From contig JAZKGZ010000004.1 in the NCBI GenBank assembly GCA_040385645.1, forward strand, positions 62,001 to 126,000: DNA of 64,000 bases, written 5' to 3'. Made by a program: the position numbers and the translations under genes. The stretch's first letter is position 1; each line of letters begins with the position of its first letter. The notes below the pieces were generated by a model. The model worked only from the letters and a program-made list of their open reading frames with translations. It did no database searches and was not told where the DNA came from. The stretch is from JANXSS01 sp040385645. Lineage in GTDB: Bacteria; Pseudomonadota; Gammaproteobacteria; Burkholderiales; Burkholderiaceae_D. Of this stretch, positions 18,510 through 27,179 are shown piece by piece.

Positions 18510-19154
18510 ATGATTCGCATCGTCATCGCCGACGACCATGCTCTCATGCGCGAGGGGCTCAAACGCATTCTTGAAAGTGCGGGTGAAATCAGTGTGATTG
18601 GTGAGGCAAGCGATGGATTCGAGACGCTCATGCAAGCGCGTCGCGACGACTGCGACCTGTTGTTGATGGATATGTCGATGCCTGGAAAAAGCGGGGTCGA
18701 GCTGATTCGCCAAGTGAAAGAAATCGCACCAAAATTGCCGATTTTAATTTTGACGATGCACGAAGAAGAACAATACGCAGTTCGCGCCATCAGGGCTGGC
18801 GCACGAGGCTATCTGACTAAAGAAAGCGCTGGTGTACAGCTATTAAACGCAATCCAAAAGGTAGCTGCTGGTCGCCCCTACATCAGTATGGCAGTTGCGG
18901 AACAACTGGCAATCGATGCCATGCCGGCGACTGCTAACTTGCCGCATAAACAGTTGTCAAACAGAGAATATGAAGTGTTTACGATGTTAGTAAACGGGCG
19001 CTCGATTACAGCGATTGCCGAAGTCTTACATCTGAGTGTTAAAACCGTTAGTACGCATAAAACTCGTATTTTGCAGAAAATGTCTCTTAATTCGTTGGCT
19101 GAATTGGTGCAATACGCCGTGGCCCACCGCCTGCTTACACCAATAAAAACCTGA
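18510..19154 (+). CDS. NarL/FixJ-family response regulator (LuxR-type HTH)
   Basis: A two-component transcription factor of 214 residues. The receiver domain (1-120) has the acidic pair IADDH, the phospho-acceptor Asp at D54 (LLLMDMSMPGKSG) and the conserved Lys in GYLTKES. The C-terminal LuxR helix-turn-helix (about 148-205) has LSNREYEVFTMLVNG and SVKTVSTHKTRILQKM. No histidine kinase gene is nearby, so its partner is encoded elsewhere and its targets are unknown. Confidence 0.9.
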   Translation: MIRIVIADDHALMREGLKRILESAGEISVIGEASDGFETLMQARRDDCDLLLMDMSMPGKSGVELIRQVKEIAPKLPILILTMHEEEQYAVRAIRAGARGYLTKESAGVQLLNAIQKVAAGRPYISMAVAEQLAIDAMPATANLPHKQLSNREYEVFTMLVNGRSITAIAEVLHLSVKTVSTHKTRILQKMSLNSLAELVQYAVAHRLLTPIKT

Positions 19155-19600
19155 CAGGCTAAGCATCCGTTTGAAATTATTAAAATTTCATCGAGACTTT
19201 GAACAATTAGCCCCCCATTTTGCGTTTTTGTGAAATTTGATGCTTACGAGCTCAAAAATGCATAAAAATCATCAAAAACTTGCGCGTTATCAAACATACA
19301 GCGACGATCAACGAGAAGTTTTATAAGAATTAACCTATAAAAATCAGATAAATCCTACAACGTGATTCAGATCATACCGATAGTATTCAACGATTCCTGT
19401 TGACATACTAATAACGTGCAACGCGATAATGACGACTTAGCAACGATATGTGATGAGTTGTAATTGATACCGTTTTTAACTGAGGTCGACGTTTCCATAG
19501 AGTGAGTAGGCGATTGGCAGACAAACATAGCCATCAACGCCATTGAACCAGCTGAAAATGAATTTTCATTGAAGAAGTGTCCATGAATCGGGAGTTGATT
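19155..19600. other. Long AT-rich intergenic region upstream of the Crp/Fnr gene
   Basis: About 445 bases without a credible gene. A Fnr/Dnr-like dyad lies at 19362-19375. Otherwise only AT-rich sequence with short ATCAAA and AAATTT repeats is visible. It is probably the regulatory region of the Crp/Fnr-type gene. Confidence 0.4.
19362..19375 (+). promoter_or_regulatory. Candidate Fnr/Dnr-type operator
   Basis: GTGAT-TCAG-ATCAT is a dyad matching 8 of 10 half-site positions of the Fnr consensus TTGAT-N4-ATCAA. It lies about 225 bp upstream of a Crp/Fnr-family gene, so autoregulation is possible. The match is short and could be chance. Confidence 0.35.
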
Positions 19601-20488
19601 ATGTTGTCCACGCAAATGCCTGGAAGTCGATTGAGTGCCTCCACCGCCTTGCCCTGCACGCCACATGCCACCGCGCTTGATACTGCGTGGCAGCGCCAGG
19701 GGAAATTATGGTCGAACCTTAAAGAATTATGCGAAGCGCTGCGTATACCCACAGTCTCATCGATGGCTGATGAAGAATTGCAATTTCAGCACGTACAATT
19801 TAAAACTGGTCAGAGAATTCATACAATCGGTCAGCCTTTCGACACACTCTTCATCGTTCACTCAGGGTTTTTGAAAACTGTTTTGATCGACGAGTTCGGC
19901 AACGAGCAAGTGCTAAGTTTTCCCATGAAAGGCGATTTGTTCGGTGTCGACGGCATTCATACGCGCCGCTATTCATCTGAGGCCGTCGCTCTATCCAGTT
20001 GCGATCTAATACTGCTGCCGTTTAAAAAATTCACGGCATTGGGGCGCACCCATGTGGAGCTTGAACACGCTATGTATAGTGTGATGAGTCGTGAATTGGT
20101 GCGGGAACAAGCGATGGTCAGCATGCTTGGGGCTCTAAGCGCAGAAGCCAGGGTTGCACGCTTTCTAGTTTCATTATCCGATCGGTTTGCCGAAATGGGT
20201 TATTCGAGCAAACTTTTTAACTTGCGTATGACCCGCCACGAAATCGGCAGTTATCTTGGGCTTACGCTAGAAACGGTCAGCCGTACACTTTCGGCATTCA
20301 ACGAGATAGGCTTGATCAGCGTAGATCAACGCTCCATCGGCATAATCGATCCGGATGCATTGAAAACTTTACGCAGATTGCCGCCTTCCAGTTCAAGAGC
20401 AAAACAAATGGCTTCGAAAAAGTCGAAGCAGCGTGCATGCACGGATACCGATACGATTGCCTCAGGAGACCGATTAATTATTGCATAA
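19601..20488 (+). CDS. Crp/Fnr-family transcriptional regulator
   Basis: It has a cyclic-nucleotide-binding-fold sensor domain (FKTGQRIHTIGQPFDTLFIV...GDLFGVDGI) and a C-terminal Fnr-type helix-turn-helix (ExxSYLGLTLETVSRTLSAF, about residue 210). The helix E-SR pattern is like Fnr, but the N-terminal four-cysteine [4Fe-4S] motif is absent, so it is not a classical oxygen sensor. ATG 19601 is chosen because GGGAG precedes it by 6 bp. GTG 19577 and ATG 19583 are upstream alternatives. The extra tail after the HTH is Lys/Ser-rich. Confidence 0.85.
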   Translation: MLSTQMPGSRLSASTALPCTPHATALDTAWQRQGKLWSNLKELCEALRIPTVSSMADEELQFQHVQFKTGQRIHTIGQPFDTLFIVHSGFLKTVLIDEFGNEQVLSFPMKGDLFGVDGIHTRRYSSEAVALSSCDLILLPFKKFTALGRTHVELEHAMYSVMSRELVREQAMVSMLGALSAEARVARFLVSLSDRFAEMGYSSKLFNLRMTRHEIGSYLGLTLETVSRTLSAFNEIGLISVDQRSIGIIDPDALKTLRRLPPSSSRAKQMASKKSKQRACTDTDTIASGDRLIIA

Positions 20489-20854
20489 ATGCACTAATTT
20501 AACGGGTGCGCTTGGTGGATCGAAACAGACACTCATTCATTTCGAACTTTTTCTATTATCAATATCTCGGTAGCATCACGGGCACCAGGTCCAACGCGCA
20601 CAGCCAACCGTCTATTAAGTCGTCACAGCCCGTGTCTACCGTGTAGATACGGGTAAATACCCTTGATGAATACGATAGCGGACCACCGCAACTGGCATCC
20701 GTTACACGCGTCCGAGCGCCGGCGCCGAAACTTACACGCTCGTAACGACTCTAATTCTCATTGTTTGCTTACCGGCTTGATATGGCTGCCTCGTGCTGCT
20801 AAATCAGTCTGCTGTTGCTCTAATATCAATATATCGCCTGCGTGGGAGGATGCA
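20489..20854. other. Intergenic region with a stable hairpin
   Basis: No credible gene occurs in 366 bases, although the frame of the next gene is open through it. A hairpin at 20629-20653 (11-bp stem with one G-U pair, 3-base loop) is followed by GGGTAAATACCC, which shares the GGG of the stem. No T-run follows, so it is not a standard terminator. Confidence 0.4.
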
Positions 20855-21271
20855 ATGAAAGCGGCCAAACGGCTTGAGACTACAATTGTATTTTTGATCA
20901 CCCTTACCATGTGCAGTAGCGCGTTCGCCTATCGCGCGCATGGTGGCGGACGCTGGCACCATGGAGGTGCTAGAGTCGGATTACACATCGGTGTACCGTT
21001 ATTCTCCTCGCCTTTTTACGGTTACTCAGGGCACCGGTTTGGATACTATTCTTACCCATATAGTTATCCATCGCCAGTCACGACTATCGTTACTGTTCCG
21101 CGTGAGCCGATCGTATATATCGAAAAAGACGCCCATAACGCTTTACAAAGTGACGAAACGCCTGGAGAAGGTTTCTGGCACTACTGTCGAGAGCCTGCTG
21201 GCTATTATCCTCAAGTAGCATCTTGTCTAGGAAGTTGGCAAAAAATACCTCCCAGCTCTTACTCTCGCTAA
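20855..21271 (+). CDS. Small secreted/envelope protein, aromatic- and Gly-rich
   Basis: This 138-residue product has a clear signal peptide (MKAAKRLETTIVFLITLTMCSSAFA, cleavage after AFA near residue 25). A His/Gly/Tyr-rich segment follows. The C-terminus carries the pattern FWHYCREPAGYYPQVASC, seen at the end of many small proteobacterial envelope proteins of unknown role. ATG 20855 has an ideal GGGAGGA Shine-Dalgarno; the upstream in-frame extension lacks protein character. Confidence 0.7.
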   Translation: MKAAKRLETTIVFLITLTMCSSAFAYRAHGGGRWHHGGARVGLHIGVPLFSSPFYGYSGHRFGYYSYPYSYPSPVTTIVTVPREPIVYIEKDAHNALQSDETPGEGFWHYCREPAGYYPQVASCLGSWQKIPPSSYSR

Positions 21272-21336
21272 AAACACGCTGCGAGCCCATCGTCATTCAG
21301 ATTAATCGCGCGATTTATTATTTGAAATTTTGTCAA

Positions 21337-21855
21337 ATGACGCTTCCTATAAAACCTTTAATTTCCGGCTTATTTCTAGCGCTATTATCGGCCGGATGTG
21401 CGACCGTGCCACCGAGCGGTCCTGGCGTAATGGCCTTACCAGGCACTGGAAAACCCTTCGAACAATTTCGCATCGACGACTCAGACTGCCGCAGTTTTGC
21501 CAGTTATCAAACAATTAATGGCCCTACCGCGACTGCACGTCGCAATAGTGGCGAGAGCGCTGTAATTGGCACATTGCTTGGTGCAGCAACAGGAGCTGCC
21601 TTCGACGGTGGGCAAGGTGCAGCAATTGGTGCAGGCACCGGCTTGTTGCTTGGAACGTCGGTTGGTGCCGGGAACGCAGCTGCATCGTCGGATGAAATGC
21701 AACGCCGTTACGATATGGCTTACATACAATGCATGTACGGAAAAGGAAACAGAGTGCCGGTCACAGGTCGCATGACGGGCGATGTAGATACACGTAGCAG
21801 TCAAATTCCACCGCCACCGGCTGGCGCTCCTCCACCACCACCGCCTCGGCGTTAA
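21337..21855 (+). CDS. Glycine-zipper lipoprotein
   Basis: This 172-residue protein has a lipoprotein signal with lipobox LLSAGC (Cys near residue 22). A conserved-looking central part precedes a glycine-zipper stretch (GTLLGAATGAAFDGGQGAA) and a proline-only tail. It is probably an outer-membrane-associated lipoprotein, function unknown. ATG 21337 is chosen because it gives an intact signal peptide. It lies 65 bp after the secreted-protein gene, so the two may be co-transcribed. Confidence 0.7.
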   Translation: MTLPIKPLISGLFLALLSAGCATVPPSGPGVMALPGTGKPFEQFRIDDSDCRSFASYQTINGPTATARRNSGESAVIGTLLGAATGAAFDGGQGAAIGAGTGLLLGTSVGAGNAAASSDEMQRRYDMAYIQCMYGKGNRVPVTGRMTGDVDTRSSQIPPPPAGAPPPPPPRR

Positions 21856-22389
21856 TTAATGTTGCATCACACGCCTAAGTAAATCTTCTGCGATCGTTAT
21901 ACATTCCAAATTCGCCGCATTTTGCGCCGCGAGACGGTCATCATTGCGACACGCTTGATTTACTACGATCTCCTCACCGCTTGCCAATTGCAGGTATTTT
22001 TGCAGGTCTGCGGTCGAGGCTAAACACATGACCACGGCTGAATGTGCTTGGCCGTTCAGCCAAAGCTGTAAATCAGGATCGAACGGATCGGCGATGACAC
22101 CGATTAACGCCCCATTGTCGGCGTGTCGAAAAAGCAAGCACTGCCACCGACGTGCCAAAGCCAAAGGCAAAAGGTCATAGGCCGGCGATAAAACTTGCAT
22201 CGCCTCAATGCTTAGCGGCCTCATCCCAAACAGTTTGCCCAAATGCTCGACGAGTTCTTCTGACGTCCCGCTGTGCAGATATTCTAATTCCGTGATTACC
22301 GAGCAACCGCTCTGGCGTGCAAGATTACGTGCTCGTCGCAAATGTGCCTGATCTATGGCGTAAGATTTGTTCGGTAGATGTGCACTCAT
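21856..22389 (-). CDS. Stand-alone GspE/MshE N-terminal-domain protein
   Basis: The 177 residues resemble the N-terminal domain of type II secretion/type IV pilus ATPases: a helical ARxSG...L.EHLGKLFGM segment followed by LSPAYDLLPLALARRW and LIGVIADPFDPDLQLWL. The ATPase domain that normally follows is absent and the protein ends at about the point where it would begin. It could be a free regulatory domain, for example nucleotide or c-di-GMP binding as in MshE-type domains, or a remnant. No pilus or secretion genes are nearby. Confidence 0.55.
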   Translation of the reverse strand: MSAHLPNKSYAIDQAHLRRARNLARQSGCSVITELEYLHSGTSEELVEHLGKLFGMRPLSIEAMQVLSPAYDLLPLALARRWQCLLFRHADNGALIGVIADPFDPDLQLWLNGQAHSAVVMCLASTADLQKYLQLASGEEIVVNQACRNDDRLAAQNAANLECITIAEDLLRRVMQH

Positions 22390-22816
22390 TCCATTCGCCT
22401 TTCGGTATATTTTGCCGATTCCCAGCCATATTTCACATCATCAGCACGTTTTAGGTCGCTGAAATAGTTTCCTTTTTTGCAACAGATCGCGAGGTTTAAC
22501 AAGCAATGCAGGCTGCTGTCAGTGCTAGGATTATTAAATAATTCTATTAGGAAACGGTATCCTGCAATCCAATGCGACCTATGTACGTTTGCCCACATTT
22601 ATGTAAATTCTCTGAATGTTACAGAGGATATTTGTATTTTTGAAAAGCTTATTTCACATTTCGATCACGCTTCTTCAACTGGCTCCGAAATGTCTTCAAA
22701 GCCAAATTACATCGATTTAACGACGCAGCAGAGAGTAATACGATCTTTTGTTAAAAAAATTTTATTGTGATGGAAGTTGATGTTTTTTCTTGAAGTTCGC
22801 AGAAATTTGACAATCG
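22390..22816. other. AT-rich intergenic region
   Basis: About 430 bases between divergent genes, distinctly AT-rich compared with the flanks. A 97-codon frame at 22477-22770 has no protein-like composition and is not called. Nothing else was recognised. Confidence 0.35.
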
Positions 22817-23671
22817 ATGATGACCACTGCCCTAAAATCGTTGATTAGCCGACAGTCGTCTATGTCCTTATGTAAGTTACACGGCATCGATTTCACCTCC
22901 GCGCCTACCCGCCGAAAAGCGATCACCATTGCGACCGGTGTGATGAAAAACGATGGTTTTTTACTTGAATCGCTGGCTTCGATACATGATTTTTCGACTT
23001 TCGAGCGATGGCTGTCGAATCCAGGACCATGGCTAGGTGTATTCGATCTGCCGTTTTCACTTCCGCGAGAGTTAGTCGAAACTCTTGGGTGGCCACTAGA
23101 ATGGGCATCTCTGATGACGCACTTCGCGTCGCTCTCGCGGCCCGAAATACGTACCACTTTCCAGGCTTTTTGCAATGCACGGCCAGTTGGTAATAAGTTT
23201 GCAGGCCGCGCAACGGAAGCGCCAGCGGGCTCCTCTCCGTCGATGAAATGGGTGAATCCGCCGGTAGCGTATATGTTGCACGCAGGGGTACCACGTTTAA
23301 TGCAGGCTGGCGTAACACTTCACGGCCTACACCCTGGCGACCCCGAACGCATCGCCTTGGAGGGATATCCAGGCCTCGTTGCACGCTCGATTACACGACA
23401 ATCTTATAAAAACGATGATCTACGCAAGCAAACGGATGCGCGTCGCACTACACGTGTAGATATACTCGCGCGTCTTCAACTTGGTGACTACAAATTAGGC
23501 ATCAGGCTCGATGCCGGCGACCATCTGACAGCACTGATAAACGACGGAACAGGCGACTTGCTGGACGCGGTCATTTGCGCGCTGGTTGCAACCTGGGCTT
23601 GGCAGCGCCGTACAGCCAACTTTGGCTTGCCGGCTTTTGATTCACTTGAAGGCTGGATCACAGGTGCCTGA
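22817..23671 (+). CDS. DUF429 domain protein
   Basis: A protein of 284 residues, or 269 if ATG 22862 is used. It shows the DUF429 pattern: GIDFTSAPTRRKAITIATG at the N-terminus, PWLGVFDLPFSLPRELVE, RPVGNKFAGRATEAPAGSS, MKWVNPPVAYMLHAGVPRL, and a C-terminal GTGDLLDAVICALVATWAW. Acidic residues in the first and last motifs suggest an RNase H-like nuclease fold, but the activity is uncharacterised. The start is uncertain because no good Shine-Dalgarno is seen at either ATG. Confidence 0.75.
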   Translation: MMTTALKSLISRQSSMSLCKLHGIDFTSAPTRRKAITIATGVMKNDGFLLESLASIHDFSTFERWLSNPGPWLGVFDLPFSLPRELVETLGWPLEWASLMTHFASLSRPEIRTTFQAFCNARPVGNKFAGRATEAPAGSSPSMKWVNPPVAYMLHAGVPRLMQAGVTLHGLHPGDPERIALEGYPGLVARSITRQSYKNDDLRKQTDARRTTRVDILARLQLGDYKLGIRLDAGDHLTALINDGTGDLLDAVICALVATWAWQRRTANFGLPAFDSLEGWITGA

Positions 23672-23837
23672 AACAGGAATTACCCGGTTGGTAAGCGACT
23701 AACGACGTGATTCACTTCAGCCTGAAAAATCTCCCATCTTTATTTCACACAATGTTTACTTATGGCAACCAATTGGTTCGTCTGCACAGATAACATGGGT
23801 TTGTGCTTCTTCAACGCCTGTTCCGATCGAGACTCTC

Positions 23838-24074
23838 ATGAACCAAAAACCTATACCGCAGAAAAGCTCTTTCTTAGCAAGAATTGGCAATCAATATGGC
23901 GGCGCCTTGACACCAATTGCTTTGTCAGCACTAAGTGCGTGGCTGATTGTTACTGGCGTCAAGGGCCTGGCGGGTTTTACGTTGACTCAGCAATCGATGC
24001 TTGCAGATCTGATCGGCATCTTGGTCGTTATCGTCGCCGCTCGGTGGATGAACGCGCGTAAAGATAGCAATTGA
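23838..24074 (+). CDS. Small two-segment membrane protein
   Basis: A 78-residue protein with two hydrophobic segments (about 23-44 and 51-68: ALTPIALSALSAWLIVTGVK and MLADLIGILVVIVAARWMN) and charged ends. No family was recognised. The composition is protein-like and the ATG is well placed, but the Shine-Dalgarno is weak. Confidence 0.45.
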   Translation: MNQKPIPQKSSFLARIGNQYGGALTPIALSALSAWLIVTGVKGLAGFTLTQQSMLADLIGILVVIVAARWMNARKDSN

Positions 24075-24511
24075 TCGGCAAGCATTACGTTCGTCGTAAT
24101 AAACGGTCAACCGTGATTGCAGCACTTGGCGAGAACTACCAATCGACATTTGCGCACGCATGCTTACTGTTTCGAATCAAACCCAACGCGGCGCATTCTG
24201 GTTTCTCTGTAGCATTCATTTAAGATTCACTCATGCAATAACAAGCATCGGTGGAAATCTTATCGTTGTCCGAACACCACAAAATTCACTTTTTTCATCT
24301 TGTTCATGTCACCAGGGGTCGCGTTTTTACCCTGAGGTTGTATTATTTCCAAACCGTAAGGAGTGATGGGTCCATCAACCACCCTAGTTGAATAATTTGC
24401 ACCACAAACTATTCAATATCCACTGCAATCGTATAGTGTTACTGAAGAAAACAGCTTCTTTAAAAACGGTGTTAGTAACAGGCAACGCGACAGTACGGCT
24501 TGAATATTATC

Positions 24512-24553
24512 TTGGTGCGGCGGAAGCAGTTTTTTTATAATGATGGTTATAAT
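24512..24553 (+). promoter_or_regulatory. Candidate porin promoter with two -10 elements
   Basis: TTGGTG (24512-24517) lies 18 bp before TATAAT (24536-24541). A second TATAAT occurs at 24548-24553. Either would give a porin leader of roughly 140-155 nt. The rest of 24075-24701 holds no gene that I can support. Confidence 0.45.
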
Positions 24554-24701
24554 GCGTCCGCGTCACACCACGAGCTTGTCGTTTTAGATAGTGTAAATGC
24601 TGGAATCAGTTTGACGTAAGAGCATCGGCAGGGGCATTACTGTTTAGTGTGCCTGTGAATGCTTCGAATCAGTTTTATAGACCACTTTGGGGAACAAACA
24701 C

Positions 24702-25748
24702 ATGAAAAAATCGCTACTCGCATTGGCAGTACTTGGTGCTTTCACCGGCATCGCCTCGGCACAAACTTCGGTCACGATCTACGGTGTTGCCGACGTTGGC
24801 ATCACCCGTCAAGACAACGGCGCGACTGTCACTAATCGTCTCGACAGTGGTAACCAATCGGGCAGCCGTCTTGGTTTCAAAGGTACGGAAGATCTGGGCG
24901 GCGGTTTGTCAGGCCAATTCGTGCTTGAGCAAGGTTTCAACATCGATACCGGTTCAGTCGCCAGTGCAACCAACAACGCATTCAACCGTCAAGCTTACTT
25001 GGGCCTGACAGGTCCATTCGGCCAACTTCGCCTGGGTCGCCAAAAGACAGTTATGTATGATGCATTGGATGCAATCGATCCATTCCGTATCTCGAACCGT
25101 AGCGGCATGGACCGTCTGTTCCTGCGCAACACCGGTGGTGCTAGCCGTGCAGACAATCAGATTTCATATTTCACACCAACGTTCGTACCAGGTTTGACCG
25201 GTCAAATCACGTACGCGTTGGGCGAGCAGACAAATAACCAGGCCGGTCGTTCGATGGGTGCATCGTTGAACTATGCTGCTGGTCCATTGTTCGTTACCCT
25301 GGACTACTTGCTGATTCATAACAATTTCGCCACAGGCGTAATTCCTGGTTCTGTACCAGCAGCCTTGTTCCCTGACCAGACAGCACGTAGCACACTGGCT
25401 GGCGCAACTTATGACTTCGGTATAGTGAAAGCCCACGCAGCAGTTGGTATCGAAAAGGGTGGTTTCGCTGGCCTGAATCGCGCTACCGACGCACGTGACT
25501 ATATGCTCGGCGCAACGGTTCCATTCGGTGCAAGCGCAGTTCAAGTGTCGGCTTTGAAGAAGCAGGATCGTATCGGTAACGGCGATGCTAAGCAGTACGC
25601 AGCCGGTTACACATATGCTCTGTCGAAGCGTACCAATTTCTACTCGTCCTATACACATACCGACCAGGAAGCGATTGCTTACGTTGCCGGCACCTTGCCT
25701 AACCAGATCGACCGCGTAGTCAACGTTGGTGTTCGTCATACATTCTAA
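24702..25748 (+). CDS. Outer-membrane porin (betaproteobacterial general porin)
   Basis: A trimeric beta-barrel porin for passive diffusion, 348 residues. The signal peptide ends AFTGIASA-Q, and the mature N-terminus QTSVTIYGVADVGI is the classic start of betaproteobacterial porins. Amphipathic strands continue to the C-terminal aromatic VNVGVRHTF that targets Bam. Codon use is strongly biased (CGT, GGT, AAC), as expected of a highly expressed gene. ATG 24702 is used rather than the upstream frame start. A strong terminator follows. Confidence 0.93.
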   Translation: MKKSLLALAVLGAFTGIASAQTSVTIYGVADVGITRQDNGATVTNRLDSGNQSGSRLGFKGTEDLGGGLSGQFVLEQGFNIDTGSVASATNNAFNRQAYLGLTGPFGQLRLGRQKTVMYDALDAIDPFRISNRSGMDRLFLRNTGGASRADNQISYFTPTFVPGLTGQITYALGEQTNNQAGRSMGASLNYAAGPLFVTLDYLLIHNNFATGVIPGSVPAALFPDQTARSTLAGATYDFGIVKAHAAVGIEKGGFAGLNRATDARDYMLGATVPFGASAVQVSALKKQDRIGNGDAKQYAAGYTYALSKRTNFYSSYTHTDQEAIAYVAGTLPNQIDRVVNVGVRHTF

Positions 25749-25786
25749 TTAAAGCGCAGGGGTGACCCTGCTGCTATTTAGAAATT

Positions 25787-25812
25787 AAAAAAGCACCTTC
25801 GGGTGCTTTTTT
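25787..25812 (+). terminator. Rho-independent terminator after the porin gene
   Basis: GCACC-TTCG-GGTGC hairpin flanked by A6 and T6. The UUCG tetraloop adds stability. It lies about 40 bp after the porin stop. Confidence 0.9.
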
Positions 25813-25841
25813 CTTTGATCCAACGATATGTGAGCACCCAA

Positions 25842-25871
25842 AAAAAAGCCGCTCTGGAGCGGCTTTTTTTT
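25842..25871. terminator. Bidirectional terminator between porin and tRNA-Val
   Basis: GCCGCT-CTGG-AGCGGC with an A-run before and a T-run after. On the minus strand it would end transcription running from dnaQ through tRNA-Val. On the plus strand it backs up the porin terminator. Confidence 0.85.
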
Positions 25872-25895
25872 CAGCAATGTTTTTCACCCGGCTTA

Positions 25896-25970
25896 TGGTG
25901 GGAAGTGCTGGTTTCGAACCAGCGACCTATCGCGTGTGAGGCGATCGCTCTACCCCTGAGCTAACCTCCC
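25896..25970 (-). tRNA. tRNA-Val (anticodon CAC)
   Basis: The minus strand reads as a full cloverleaf: acceptor GGGAGGT/ACTTCCC, D-arm AGCTCAGGGGTAGAGC, anticodon stem ATCGC/GCGAT with loop CTCACAC giving anticodon CAC (reads GUG), T-arm with GTTCGAA, and discriminator A. The 3' CCA is encoded. Confidence 0.95.
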
Positions 25971-26014
25971 AATCTCGCCAAGCGCGAAATTATCGCATAG
26001 ATACCTTGCACCGA

Positions 26015-26728
26015 TCAACCGTTGGCGCTTAGACGCCAAAGTGCTTTACCGCGGATTTCCTTGTCGAGGCTCTGTAGCAGCGCCTCGTGTGCAGCCAGCT
26101 CGTCAGGATTTGCTGGAAGAATACGAATTGCATTCATCTCGCTAAACTGAGCTACCTCATCGAATGTAGCTGCCGTGGTCGCAGGCTGCTCCAGCTCCAT
26201 GCTCAAGGTATTTTGGCCACGTGTCATCGCCAAATACACTTCTGCGAGCAGTTCCGCATCCAGTAATGCGCCATGCAACGTCCGGTGAGCATTCGACACG
26301 CCGTATCGGTCGCAAAGTGCGTCTAGGGAATTACGCTTACCCGGATGCAGTTCCTTGGCCTGCACCAGGGTGTCGATGACCTCGCCAACCTGTTCACGAA
26401 AACGCGGAATATTCAAACGCCCAAACTCGGCATCTAGAAAGCCGACGTCAAAGGGTGCGTTGTGAATGATGATCTCCGCACCTGCTAAATAATCCTGCAA
26501 TTCTGGAGCGATTTGCGCAAACTTCGGTTTGTCGAGCAAAAACTCCGTCGTCAACCCGTGCACTGCCAAAGCGCCCTCTTCCGACTCCCGCTCGGGGTTC
26601 AAATAACAATGAAAATTTTTACCTGTAAGCTGGCGATTCATTAATTCAACACAGCCAATTTCGATAATTCGGTTGCCTGTGCGAGGATTCAGGCCGGTGG
26701 TTTCGGTATCAAGAACGATTTGACGCAT
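26015..26728 (-). CDS. dnaQ: DNA polymerase III epsilon subunit (3'-5' proofreading exonuclease)
   Basis: Proofreading subunit of the replicative polymerase, 237 residues. The DEDDh exonuclease motifs are DTETTGL (7-13), HNAPFDVGFLDAEF and HRTLHGALLDAELLAEVY. It is separated by 9 bp from rnhA upstream, the widespread rnhA-dnaQ pairing, and tRNA-Val follows downstream. The C-terminal region contacting the alpha subunit is shorter and diverged, as is common. Confidence 0.95.
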   Translation of the reverse strand: MRQIVLDTETTGLNPRTGNRIIEIGCVELMNRQLTGKNFHCYLNPERESEEGALAVHGLTTEFLLDKPKFAQIAPELQDYLAGAEIIIHNAPFDVGFLDAEFGRLNIPRFREQVGEVIDTLVQAKELHPGKRNSLDALCDRYGVSNAHRTLHGALLDAELLAEVYLAMTRGQNTLSMELEQPATTAATFDEVAQFSEMNAIRILPANPDELAAHEALLQSLDKEIRGKALWRLSANG

Positions 26729-26737
26729 GTGATTCTC

Positions 26738-27172
26738 CTAGTTCGCCATATCGACGCCGCGGTTGGCCAGGGCGTCTGCGCGCTCGTTGCCTTCATGGCC
26801 GGCGTGCCCTTTAACCCACCGCCACTCGATGGTATGACGTGCCTGCGCAGCATCCAACGCCTGCCATAGATCGACATTCTTCACCGGTGCTTTGGCCGCG
26901 GTTTTCCAGCCGCGCGCTTTCCAACCGTGAATCCATTCGCTGATGCCCTTTTGCACGTACTGGCTATCGGTATGCACCACGACTGTACAAGGCCGTGTCA
27001 ATGCGCTCAGTGCTTCGATTACTGCCTTGAGTTCCATACGGTTGTTGGTCGTATTAGCTTCTCCGCCGCACAGCTCCTTGATATGTTCGCCAGTGCGCAG
27101 CATCGCGCCCCAACCGCCACGTCCAGGGTTACCTTTGCATGCACCGTCGGTGTAGATATCGATCTTTTCCAT
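26738..27172 (-). CDS. rnhA: Ribonuclease HI
   Basis: Removes RNA from RNA-DNA hybrids such as R-loops and primers. The 144-residue product has all catalytic acids: D10 in IYTDGACKGNPG, Glu in NRMELKAVIEAL, Asp in VHTDSQYVQKG, and Asp in NERADALANRG. The basic protrusion (WIHGWKARGWKTA) is present, as in E. coli RNase HI. It lies 7 bp after the methyltransferase gene. Confidence 0.95.
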   Translation of the reverse strand: MEKIDIYTDGACKGNPGRGGWGAMLRTGEHIKELCGGEANTTNNRMELKAVIEALSALTRPCTVVVHTDSQYVQKGISEWIHGWKARGWKTAAKAPVKNVDLWQALDAAQARHTIEWRWVKGHAGHEGNERADALANRGVDMAN

Positions 27173-27179
27173 TCCGCCT

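Noticed and set aside
22477..22770. 97-codon frame in the AT-rich gap
   Set aside because: No ribosome-binding site, no protein-like pattern, and composition expected of non-coding AT-rich DNA.
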